Below, in pieces: positions 1-5,953 of a stretch of DNA of 6,860 nt. Position numbers and translations under genes: made by a program. How positions within the stretch are numbered: the stretch's first letter is position 1; the number at the start of each line of letters is the position of its first letter. Origin of the DNA: Giesbergeria sp. (GTDB lineage: Bacteria > Pseudomonadota > Gammaproteobacteria > Burkholderiales > Burkholderiaceae_C); contig JAUYGP010000737.1 of NCBI GenBank assembly GCA_030690515.1, positions 1 to 6,860 of the forward strand. The letters are read 5' to 3'. The notes beneath the pieces were generated by a model, which saw only the letters and a program-made list of their open reading frames with translations, ran no database searches and was not told the origin of the DNA.

Positions 1-118
1 TTGTGAAAACAGACCAAAACAAAACTCTAGTAGGTGATTGTAAAAAAGCAGATTTTTTGTGGAATGATTGTCAGGAAATCAGTGGTGCGAGGTCTTTTGA
101 TGATTGATTTAAAATATT

Positions 119-1216
119 ATGAAATATAAATACAATACAAAATTTGTTCGTTGGGTTGTTTTGTGTGGTGTTGTCGCATGCACATTCCAGATAAATTTTG
201 TTAAGGCAGAAACTGCCACTGGCGCAGGTTCCTCAGCTGCTGCACCTATTTATAGAACTTGGGCAAAATCGTATTCAAGGGCGACAGGTGCTAACGTTGA
301 ATATGATTCAATAGGATCCAGCGCTGGCATGAAAAAAATCCAGCAAAATGCAGTTGGATTTGGTGCGACGGATGTGCACCCCCGCGAAGAAGATTTGATT
401 AATAGTGATTTGGTTGTCTTCCCGGTTGCGATCACGGGCATCAGTCCCATCGTCAATTTGCCCAGGATACAGAATGGACAGCTTCGCCTGACAGGAGATG
501 TTCTGGGTCGTATCTTTATGGGAGAGGTCAACCGTTGGAATGCCTCTGAAATCGCCGAATTGAATCCAGAGATCGTGCTTCCAGACTTGGCTATCAAAGT
601 CGTCGTGCGGGCAGATGGGTCTGGGACAACTTACAATTTTGCTGATTATTTGGCAAAAATCAGCCAAAAATGGAAATCCACCTATGGCGTCAAAACCACC
701 ATCCAATGGCCGGATGGATTTGCTGCGTTCAAGGGCAGTGATGGTGTATCAAAGGCAGTACGAGACACTGTAGGGGCGATTGGCTATGTTGATTATGGTT
801 ATGTTGCAGAATATGGGCTCACGGCGATTCAAATGAAGAATGCTGATGGGTTTTATGTAAAACCTTCGCTTGATTCATTTAAACATGCTTTGAAAAATAG
901 TGAATGGTCCACGAAAGGGAAATTTCACACCACCTTGACCAGCAAGCCAGGTAAAGGTGCATGGCCAATCACTATGGGGACTTTCGTTGTTTTCCCCAGA
1001 ATGGCAAAAAATGCAGAGCAAACCGCAGCCGCGCTTCAATTTATTCTTTGGTCATTTTTTAACGGGGACACGCTGGTGCAAGAAAATAATTTTGTTCGCC
1101 TTCCGGATCGCGTTCAGGCGTCGGCCTTTCGGATGATGGCGTCTATACGAGATAAATCTGGTATTCCCCTCAACATGAAATTAATGTCGCTGCCCGCAGT
1201 GGCGAAAAGCGAGTGA
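119..1216 (+). CDS. pstS: PstS-family phosphate ABC transporter substrate-binding protein
   Basis: This is a periplasmic binding protein that by family would capture inorganic phosphate for a PstCAB importer. The 365 residues compare with 346 for the E. coli precursor. Residues 1-30 are a signal peptide: basic start, hydrophobic core 12-20, likely cleavage after VKA30. A lipobox-like VVAC21 is an alternative. Visible family motifs are GAGSSAAAPIY (35-45), SIGSSAG (64-70), FGATD (81-85), RADGSGT (164-170), GAIGYVDYGY (219-228) and AWPIT (281-285). By alignment from memory, the phosphate ligands Ser67, Asp85, Arg164, Asp166, Ser168, Gly169 and Thr170 are kept, but the E. coli Thr10-Phe11 pair is Ser39-Ala40. 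An in-frame TAA at 110-112 limits the start to ATG 119; no strong Shine-Dalgarno is seen. No pstC, pstA, pstB or phoU lies beside it and no Pho box is evident upstream. The gene is much more AT-rich than its neighbours (20 of the first 60 coding bases after position 120 are G/C), suggesting transfer. The family call is firm; phosphate as the ligand is inferred. Confidence 0.88.
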   Translation: MKYKYNTKFVRWVVLCGVVACTFQINFVKAETATGAGSSAAAPIYRTWAKSYSRATGANVEYDSIGSSAGMKKIQQNAVGFGATDVHPREEDLINSDLVVFPVAITGISPIVNLPRIQNGQLRLTGDVLGRIFMGEVNRWNASEIAELNPEIVLPDLAIKVVVRADGSGTTYNFADYLAKISQKWKSTYGVKTTIQWPDGFAAFKGSDGVSKAVRDTVGAIGYVDYGYVAEYGLTAIQMKNADGFYVKPSLDSFKHALKNSEWSTKGKFHTTLTSKPGKGAWPITMGTFVVFPRMAKNAEQTAAALQFILWSFFNGDTLVQENNFVRLPDRVQASAFRMMASIRDKSGIPLNMKLMSLPAVAKSE

Positions 1217-1547
1217 GGGGTATGGCAAACCTGGGTCGGCAAGATCAGCATGGACACATGAGCAACATGTAAGAGGCCCCGCTTCTGTGACCGGTGCAAT
1301 GCGGGATACGCAACACACCGTCATCACTGGAAATAATGGCCAGGCTTTTTGCTGGTACGGTGTGGGGGTCTGCTCCCAGCAAGACGGGAGCCAAGCCAAG
1401 TCACTGCTATGGTGTGGCGCCTGTGCTGCGCGCAGTGCGCCCTTCACTTGAAAAAAACCATGGCTACCTGGAAGGCGCAAGGCGTCCATGTGCAGGCACT
1501 GCAGCATGCGCCAACAACCACAGCGCCCAACCGGGTAAGGAACCAAC
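1217..1547. other. Gene-free spacer with several inverted repeats
   Basis: No convincing gene is seen between pstS and the ssb-like gene. An 85-codon open frame at 1294-1551 has no recognisable motifs. The spacer holds several perfect inverted repeats. CACACCGT (1314-1321) pairs with ACGGTGTG (1357-1364) and encloses CTGG (1327-1330)/CCAG (1340-1343). TTGCTGG (1349-1355) pairs with CCAGCAA (1376-1382). GCTCCC (1372-1377) pairs with GGGAGC (1386-1391). CTGCGCGCAG (1426-1435) is a palindrome. The second pairing excludes the other two, because it shares bases with both. No U-tract follows any of these hairpins, so no intrinsic terminator for pstS is evident. No good sigma-70 promoter was found. 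The region could hold a leader or small RNA for the downstream gene, or be decayed sequence. Confidence 0.5.
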
Positions 1548-1934
1548 ATGATTGACGGATTGATTGCAGGCCGACTGTACGGACAGGCCGCCGAACGCAC
1601 AGACAAGGCAGGAAAAACCTTCACGGTAGCCCGCGTGCGCGCCACCAGTAACGATGGCGAAAACCTGTTCGTCAATGTCATCGCCTTCGATGCCGCGTCC
1701 TGCGCCGCACTGGGTGCCCTGGCCGATGGTGACAGCGTGTCCCTTGCCGGGACCCTCACGCCCCGCGTCTGGACGGATAAGCAAGGCAACACCCGCCCCA
1801 GCCTGGACATGGTGGCGCACCAGGTGATGTCGGCCTACCACGTCAATCGCAAACGCCGTGCGATGGAAGGCGATCTATCCCCCACGGACAACCCACATGG
1901 GGAAGAATTTCCGCCAGAACCACTGGATTTCTGA
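1548..1934 (+). CDS. Single-stranded DNA-binding-like OB-fold protein
   Basis: This 128-residue protein matches the short SSB-like proteins I recall from Burkholderiales. Residues 1 to about 100 look like an OB fold: an opening strand MIDGLIAGRLYG, then KTFTVARVRA (23-32), NLFVNVIAF (39-47), the DGDSVSLAGTLTPRVW segment (60-75), and a closing strand around 86-99 (LDMVAHQVMSAYHV). A basic patch RKRR (101-104) leads into an acidic, proline-rich tail ending EEFPPEPLDF. That tail resembles the acidic SSB C-terminal tip with a terminal Phe (canonical DDDIPF), which recruits repair and replication partners, but the match is loose. The start at 1548 is supported by TAAGGAA at 1536-1542, 5 bases upstream. 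By inference it binds ssDNA as an accessory protein; it is shorter than housekeeping SSB (about 178 residues in E. coli), which may be encoded elsewhere. I am fairly sure of the family, less of the role. PriB-like or phage-type SSB origins cannot be excluded. Confidence 0.78.
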   Translation: MIDGLIAGRLYGQAAERTDKAGKTFTVARVRATSNDGENLFVNVIAFDAASCAALGALADGDSVSLAGTLTPRVWTDKQGNTRPSLDMVAHQVMSAYHVNRKRRAMEGDLSPTDNPHGEEFPPEPLDF

Positions 1935-2039
1935 ATTGGGTCTGGCGCGGCGGAAAGGGTGGGCAGGCCGGCTTCAATAAGGCCTCGACTTGGGGCTGCC
2001 TCTGCGCAATCCGATTCAATCTGCCCAGACGGCACCTGA

Positions 2040-2059
2040 ATATGTCCCCTCGGGCATAT
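2040..2059. repeat. Short hairpin between the ssb-like gene and the terminator
   Basis: ATATGTCC (2040-2047) pairs with GGGCATAT (2052-2059) around a CCTC tetraloop. The stem has 8 pairs including one T-G wobble. It lies 105 bp downstream of the ssb-like stop and has no U-tract, so it is not a standard intrinsic terminator. It may be a processing or stability element for the ssb-like transcript, or chance. The rest of 1935-2073 shows nothing recognisable. Confidence 0.3.
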
Positions 2060-2073
2060 ATCCTGACCCCATG

Positions 2074-2107
2074 AAAAAAGCCCCCGACTCTTGCGAATCA
2101 GGGGCTT
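2074..2107 (-). terminator. Intrinsic terminator after tRNA-Thr (possibly bidirectional)
   Basis: Read on the - strand, AAGCCCC, T, GATTC, loop GCAA, GAGTC, G, GGGGCTT forms a nearly continuous 13-pair GC-rich stem with two wobble pairs, followed directly by a run of T (TTTTTT including the stem end). It starts 5 bases after the CCA of the tRNA, the expected place to end the fbp/tRNA-Thr transcript. Read on the + strand, the same stem is followed by the weaker tail TTTCATTT, so it may also stop transcripts from the convergent ssb-like gene. Confidence 0.9.
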
Positions 2108-2112
2108 TCATT

Positions 2113-2188
2113 TGGTGCCGGAGAGATGAATCGAACACCCGACCTTCTCATTACGAATGAGCTGCTCTACCGACTGAGCTACACCGGC
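2113..2188 (-). tRNA. tRNA-Thr (anticodon CGT)
   Basis: A complete 76-nt cloverleaf is read on the - strand, with the 3' CCA encoded. The acceptor stem is GCCGGTG/CTCCGGC, the D stem GCTC/GAGC, and the anticodon loop TTCGTAA places anticodon CGT at 2155-2153. The variable loop is AGGTC, and the T arm is GGGTG, loop TTCGATT, CATCT. The discriminator base is A. Anticodon CGU reads ACG threonine codons. The sequence is close to the E. coli tRNA-Thr(CGT) I recall, including the G27-A43 non-pair at the top of the anticodon stem. One oddity is a U6-U67 mismatch in the acceptor stem; all other acceptor pairs are Watson-Crick. The gene sits 11 bp downstream of the fbp stop, has its own candidate promoter and is followed by an intrinsic terminator. 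Confidence 0.96.
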
Positions 2189-2198
2189 TTAGCCTCGA

Positions 2199-2227
2199 AT
2201 TATAGCGTTGAATGGTAGCTGGTTACG
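2199..2227 (-). promoter_or_regulatory. Candidate sigma-70 promoter for tRNA-Thr
   Basis: On the - strand a perfect TATAAT (2204-2199) lies 10 bases before the first base of the tRNA, placing a transcription start at about 2192. Seventeen bases upstream is CGTAAC (2227-2222), a poor -35 match. The -10 box overlaps the fbp stop: CTA TAA TTC reads as Leu, stop, and then spacer. The bases between the box and the start include GAGGC, a GC-rich stretch as seen at many stringently controlled stable-RNA promoters. The -10 is clear; its use as a promoter is inferred. Confidence 0.55.
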
Positions 2228-3207
2228 CGTTCAACCTCATTTTTTGAACCAAGGATGACGCTTACGCGCTCATGAAGCTGGGTGGGCTGGATGTCCAGGA
2301 TGCGCTGGCGCCCGTTGGTGGCGGCGCCGCCGGCCTGTTCGATGAGCCAGGCCATGGGGTTGGCTTCGTACATCAGGCGCAGCTTGCCGGGTTTGTTGGG
2401 CTCGCGCTTGTCCCAGGGGTACATGAAGATGCCGCCGCGCGTCATGATGCGGTGCACGTCGGCCACCATGCTGGCAATCCAGCGCATGTTGAAGTCCTTT
2501 TCGCGTGGGCCGTCACGGCCTTGCAGGCATTCGTCGATATAGCGGCGTACAGGTTCGTCCCAGTGGCGCATGTTGCTCATGTTGATGGCAAATTCTTGCG
2601 TGTCAGAGGGGATGCGCACGTTTTCCTGGGTGAGCACAAACGAGCCCTGCTCGCGGTCGAGGGTGAACATGGCTACACCGTCGCCCACGGTCAGTACCAG
2701 TGTGGTCTGTGGGCCATAGACGCAATAGCCTGCGGCCACTTGTTGTGCGCCATTCTGGAGGAAGTCGCCTTCGTCCACGCCCCGGTCGTCCTCGGGCATG
2801 CGCAGCACGCTGAAGATGGTGCCGATGCTCACGTTCACGTCGATGTTGCTCGAACCGTCCAGGGGATCGAACAGCAGCAGGTATTCGCCCTTGGGGTAGC
2901 GGTTGGGCACGACGTAGATGGCGTCCATCTCTTCGGAGGCCATGCCCGCCAGATGCCCGCCCCATTCGTTCGCCTCGATCAGTACCTCATTGGCGATGAT
3001 GTCGAGCTTTTTTTGTACTTCGCCTTGTACGTTTTCGCTGTCGGCGCTGCCCAGTACACCGCCCAGGGCGCCTTTGTTGACGGCTTGGCTGATGCCTTTG
3101 CAGGCACGTGCCACCACTTCCAGCAGCAGGCGCAGCTGGCCGGGGATGAGCCCGTCCACCCGTTGTTGTTCGACCAGGTAGCGTGTCAGGCTGACTCGTT
3201 TTGCCAT
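2200..3207 (-). CDS. fbp: Fructose-1,6-bisphosphatase, class I
   Basis: This enzyme hydrolyses fructose 1,6-bisphosphate to fructose 6-phosphate and phosphate in the cytosol, the committed step of gluconeogenesis (and part of the Calvin cycle in autotrophs). The 335-residue length is normal for class I. Visible motifs are the acidic pair SEE (91-93), the metal-binding signature DPLDGSSNID (114-123), NMSNMRHWDE (209-218) in the substrate-binding half, RGGIFMYPWD (257-266), and KLRLMYEAN (275-283) with the metal-ligand Glu281. The ATG at 3207 is chosen over an in-frame ATG at 3255 inside pepN: AAGGAG lies 6 bases before it, and the protein then begins MAKRVSLTRYL, as expected for the family. 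It follows pepN by 10 bp with a shared stop/Shine-Dalgarno, so it is probably cotranscribed and coupled. No Calvin-cycle genes are in the window, so a gluconeogenic role is the simpler reading. No missing catalytic residue was noticed. Confidence 0.97.
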   Translation of the reverse strand: MAKRVSLTRYLVEQQRVDGLIPGQLRLLLEVVARACKGISQAVNKGALGGVLGSADSENVQGEVQKKLDIIANEVLIEANEWGGHLAGMASEEMDAIYVVPNRYPKGEYLLLFDPLDGSSNIDVNVSIGTIFSVLRMPEDDRGVDEGDFLQNGAQQVAAGYCVYGPQTTLVLTVGDGVAMFTLDREQGSFVLTQENVRIPSDTQEFAINMSNMRHWDEPVRRYIDECLQGRDGPREKDFNMRWIASMVADVHRIMTRGGIFMYPWDKREPNKPGKLRLMYEANPMAWLIEQAGGAATNGRQRILDIQPTQLHERVSVILGSKNEVERVTSYHSTL

Positions 3208-3213
3208 GGGGTT

Positions 3214-3220
3214 CTCCTTA
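3214..3220 (-). promoter_or_regulatory. fbp ribosome binding site fused to the pepN stop codon
   Basis: On the - strand TAAGGAG (3220-3214) contains the pepN stop TAA and the AAGGAG Shine-Dalgarno for the fbp ATG at 3207, with 6 bases between. This fixes the fbp start. It also means a ribosome terminating pepN sits on the fbp initiation site, favouring coupling. Confidence 0.85.
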
Positions 3221-5941
3221 TTCGGCCAATGCGCGGGTGATGACTTCGCGCACATCGTTGCTCCGGGTTTCGCGGGCGGCGACGCGGGCGATGGCCTCGC
3301 GGGCTGCAGTGCGCCAGGGTTCGGCCAGTTTTTTCCAGCGATCCATGGCGCGTGCCAGGCGGGCGGCCACCTGGGGGTTGATTGCGTCGAGCTCGATGAC
3401 GCGCTCGCTCCAGAACACGTAGCCAGCGGCGTCCTGCCGGTGGAAGGCGCCGGGGTTGGCGCTGCAGTAGCTGAACACCAGGCTGCGCGCTCGGTTGGGG
3501 TTTTTCAGGCTGAAGTCGGGGTGCTGCATGAGCTGGCGCACGATGGGCAGCACGTGGCCGCCACGGTCGGGGCAGCCCGCCTGCAGCGCGAACCATTTGT
3601 CGATGACCAGTGGCTCGTCCTTGAACTGTGCATGAAAGCGCGCCAGCGCGGGCGCCGCCAGGGCGTGGCCGCTGCCTACCAGGGCGCTGAGGGCGTTGAA
3701 GCGGTCGGTCATGTTGCCCGCATCCTTGAAGCGCTGCAGCGTCTTGCCGGGCCAGACCGTGTCGCCCGTGTGCTGTGCCGCCAGGCACAACATGGACAGG
3801 GCCATGCCGGTGAGGGCGCGGCGTCCGCTGGAGAGGGCGTCGGGCTGGTACGCGCCGTTGCATTCGTGCTGTGCATAGACCCCTTGCCAGTCGTCGTGCA
3901 GCGCAAGGGCCAGTTGCAGGCGCATGGCTTCGCGCACCGCGTGCACGCGCTGGGGATTCACTACGTCGAGCTGCTCGGCGATGTAGGTCTCGGACGGCAG
4001 CGCGAGCGCCAGTTCCTTGAAGGCCGCGTCGAGTTGCGGGTGGCGCAGCACGCCACGCATGGCCTGAACAAAGCTGTCGGGTAGAAAAGTTTGATCAATT
4101 TTGCCGTTGGCGCTGATGGATATTGCGCTATCAGCTATCGTATTGATAGCTATGCGCAATGCCAGGCGTTGACCGGCCTCCCAGCGGTTGAAAGCGTCGC
4201 TGTCGTGCGCCAGCAGGGTGAGCAGGTCTTGGTCGCTGTAGTCGTAGTCCAGCACCACCGGGGCGCTGAAAGACCGCAGCAGCGAGGGCACAGGGGCGCT
4301 GTCGACATTGACAAACGTCAGCGACAGGCTTGGTTCGCCCAGCACCACCGTGCGCGTGGGTGCGCCAGGGGCGTCCTCTTCCGCCAACTGCAAGGGCAGG
4401 GCGCGGCCATCCTGTGCGAGCAGGCCCAGCTCCACCGGGATGACAAAGGGCGCCTTGTCCGGTTGGCCAGCAGTGGGGGCGCAGCTTTGCGTGAGCGTGA
4501 GCGTGTAGCTGCGCGACTGCGCGTCGTACTGGCCTGCGGCGTGCACATGGGGCGTACCGGCCTGGCTGTACCAGTGCTTGAACTGGGGCAGCAGGCGTGC
4601 CAGGTCGCTGGTGGGGTTGGCGTCGGCGATGGCGCTTGCAAAATCGTCGCAGGTGACGGCCTGGCCGTCATGGCGTTCGAAATACAGCTTCATGCCGCGC
4701 GCAAAGCCGTCGCGCCCGACCAGGTTGTGCATCATGCGCACCACCTCGGCACCTTTTTCGTAGATGGTGACGGTGTAGAAGTTGTTGATTTCGACGTAGC
4801 TGTCGGGCCGCACCGGGTGGGCCATGGGGCCTGCGTCTTCGGGGAACTGGGCCGTGCGCAGCACGCGCACATCCTCGATGCGCTTGACGGCGCGGGCCGA
4901 GGGGCTGCCCGCCATGTCCATGGAAAATTCCTGGTCGCGAAAGACGGTGAGGCCTTCCTTCAGGCTGAGCTGGAACCAGTCGCGGCAGGTGATGCGGTTG
5001 CCCGTCCAGTTGTGGAAATACTCGTGGCCCACCACGCTTTCGATGTGGGAAAAATCGGCATCGGTGGCCGTGGCCTCGCTGGCCAGAACGTACTTCGTAT
5101 TGAAGATGTTCAGGCCTTTGTTTTCCATGGCGCCCATGTTGAAGTCGCTGGTGGCGACGATCATGAAACGCTCCAGGTCGAGCGACAGGCCAAAGCGCGC
5201 TTCGTCCCAGGCCACGCTGGCCATGAGGGAATTCATGGCGTGCTCGGTTTTGCCCAGGTCGCCCCGGCGCACGTAGACCTCAAGGAGGTGCTCGTTGCCC
5301 GCGCGCGATGTGATGCGCTGCTGGCGTGCCACGAGCTTGCCTGCCACCAGGGCGAACAGGTAGCACGGCTTCTTGTGCGGATCGACCCACTTGGCACAGT
5401 GGCGCCCGCCGTCGAGTGCGCCCTGCTCGACCAGGTTGCCGTTAGACAGCAGCACCGGGTACAGCGCCTTGTTGGCGCGCAGCAGCACGCTGTAGCTGGC
5501 CATCACGTCAGGCCGGTCGAGGAAGTAGGTGATGCGGCGAAAACCCTCGGCCTCGCACTGCGTGAAGAACGTGCCCTGGCTCACGTACAGGCCCATGAGC
5601 TGGGTGTTCTTCTCGGGCGCGCAGGTGGTGAAGATCTCCAGTTCGACCGGCGTGGGGCCTTCTGGCAGGTGTTCGAGCACCAGATCACCGCCGTCCATCT
5701 TGAACGATGTACCCGCGCCGCCCACCAGCACGCGCGAGAGGTTCAGCTCTTCGCCCTGCAGGCGCAGCGGCTGCGCAGCCACATCGGGGTTGCGGCGCAC
5801 GCGCATTTTGTTCAGGACGCGGGTCTTGGCGGGGTCGAGGTCGAAGGTGAGTTCCACGCTGTCGATCCACCAGGCCGGGGCCTGGTAGTCGGCACGGTGG
5901 ATGGCGGTGGCCGGGGCCTGTCCGTCACGCATTGAGGGCAT
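3218..5941 (-). CDS. pepN: Aminopeptidase N (M1 family zinc metallopeptidase)
   Basis: This cytosolic enzyme removes N-terminal residues from peptides in the last steps of protein turnover. It is 907 residues long against 870 in E. coli PepN. Residues about 20-210 are the beta-saddle domain with QCEAEGFRRITYFLDRPDV (128-146), whose Glu130 should bind the substrate amino terminus. The catalytic domain carries GAMEN (270-274), HEYFH (306-310) with zinc ligands His306 and His310, and the third ligand Glu329 in LKEGLT. Tyr394 in YEKGAEV is the expected transition-state Tyr. The remainder is the beta-sandwich and helical C-terminal domain typical of bacterial PepN. ATG 5941 is chosen because AAGGA lies just upstream; ATG 5932 is a weaker alternative. 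It lies 9 bp after prfB and 10 bp before fbp. About residues 596-618 are encoded by an AT-rich, palindromic stretch that looks like an in-frame insertion in the helical domain (annotated separately). No active-site residue is missing, so the enzyme should be active. Confidence 0.97.
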   Translation of the reverse strand: MPSMRDGQAPATAIHRADYQAPAWWIDSVELTFDLDPAKTRVLNKMRVRRNPDVAAQPLRLQGEELNLSRVLVGGAGTSFKMDGGDLVLEHLPEGPTPVELEIFTTCAPEKNTQLMGLYVSQGTFFTQCEAEGFRRITYFLDRPDVMASYSVLLRANKALYPVLLSNGNLVEQGALDGGRHCAKWVDPHKKPCYLFALVAGKLVARQQRITSRAGNEHLLEVYVRRGDLGKTEHAMNSLMASVAWDEARFGLSLDLERFMIVATSDFNMGAMENKGLNIFNTKYVLASEATATDADFSHIESVVGHEYFHNWTGNRITCRDWFQLSLKEGLTVFRDQEFSMDMAGSPSARAVKRIEDVRVLRTAQFPEDAGPMAHPVRPDSYVEINNFYTVTIYEKGAEVVRMMHNLVGRDGFARGMKLYFERHDGQAVTCDDFASAIADANPTSDLARLLPQFKHWYSQAGTPHVHAAGQYDAQSRSYTLTLTQSCAPTAGQPDKAPFVIPVELGLLAQDGRALPLQLAEEDAPGAPTRTVVLGEPSLSLTFVNVDSAPVPSLLRSFSAPVVLDYDYSDQDLLTLLAHDSDAFNRWEAGQRLALRIAINTIADSAISISANGKIDQTFLPDSFVQAMRGVLRHPQLDAAFKELALALPSETYIAEQLDVVNPQRVHAVREAMRLQLALALHDDWQGVYAQHECNGAYQPDALSSGRRALTGMALSMLCLAAQHTGDTVWPGKTLQRFKDAGNMTDRFNALSALVGSGHALAAPALARFHAQFKDEPLVIDKWFALQAGCPDRGGHVLPIVRQLMQHPDFSLKNPNRARSLVFSYCSANPGAFHRQDAAGYVFWSERVIELDAINPQVAARLARAMDRWKKLAEPWRTAAREAIARVAARETRSNDVREVITRALAE
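4091..4160. repeat. AT-rich palindromic, repeat-like segment inside pepN
   Basis: The core is a 39-nt hairpin at 4122-4160. ATTGCGC (4122-4128) pairs with GCGCAAT (4154-4160), AT with AT (4130-4131/4152-4153), and AGCTATC (4133-4139) with GATAGCT (4145-4151). That gives 16 pairs with two single-base bulges and a GTATT loop. An alternative pairing is GCTGAT (4112-4117)/ATCAGC (4130-4135), and TTGATCAA (4091-4098) is palindromic. The 70 bp are 43% GC (30 of 70) within a GC-rich gene. In the pepN frame the segment has three ATA isoleucine codons within 11 codons and a repeated ATAGCT 15 bases apart. The layout resembles short palindromic intergenic repeats I associate with Comamonadaceae, but membership of a repeat family is inferred. 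Confidence 0.55.
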
Positions 5942-5945
5942 GTGG

Positions 5946-5953
5946 TTTCCTTA
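5946..5953 (-). promoter_or_regulatory. pepN ribosome binding site fused to the prfB stop codon
   Basis: On the - strand TAAGGAAA (5953-5946) contains the prfB stop TAA (5953-5951) and the AAGGA Shine-Dalgarno for the pepN ATG at 5941. It supports ATG 5941 as the pepN start and suggests coupling of pepN translation to termination of prfB. Confidence 0.8.

Noticed and set aside
1..118. Pho box, promoter, or hairpin (AAAAAA GCAGA TTTTTT at about 43-57) upstream of pstS
   Set aside because: No convincing paired CTGTCAT-like repeats or well-spaced -35/-10 boxes were found, and the A/T stem is what AT-rich DNA gives by chance.
1294..1551. 85-codon + strand frame in the spacer upstream of the ssb-like gene
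   Set aside because: No Shine-Dalgarno, no motif, Cys/Ser/Arg-rich random-looking composition, and it runs into the ssb-like start region.
1181..1810. 209-codon open frame on the - strand across the spacer and the ssb-like gene
   Set aside because: It overlaps most of a well-supported + strand gene, has no recognisable family features, and starts within the ssb-like coding sequence.
2113..2188. tRNA-Thr as an integration site for a genomic island containing pstS
   Set aside because: I saw no second copy of the tRNA 3' end, no integrase, and the ssb-like gene between them has normal GC content. A copy outside the window cannot be ruled out.
3208..3255. Upstream in-frame ATG for fbp at 3255
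   Set aside because: It lies inside pepN and adds 16 residues unlike the family; ATG 3207 has a strong AAGGAG 6 bases upstream and gives the usual N-terminus.
2272..4084. Two long + strand open frames (2272-3240 and 3206-4084) opposite fbp and the 3' half of pepN
   Set aside because: Both mirror the codon pattern of the real genes, are rich in Ala/Val/Gly/His, and have no recognisable motif or ribosome binding site.
4091..5935. Long open frame of 614 codons on the + strand, opposite pepN
   Set aside because: It is antisense to a clear pepN with all M1 motifs, its translation shows no domain, and long antisense frames are common in GC-rich genes.
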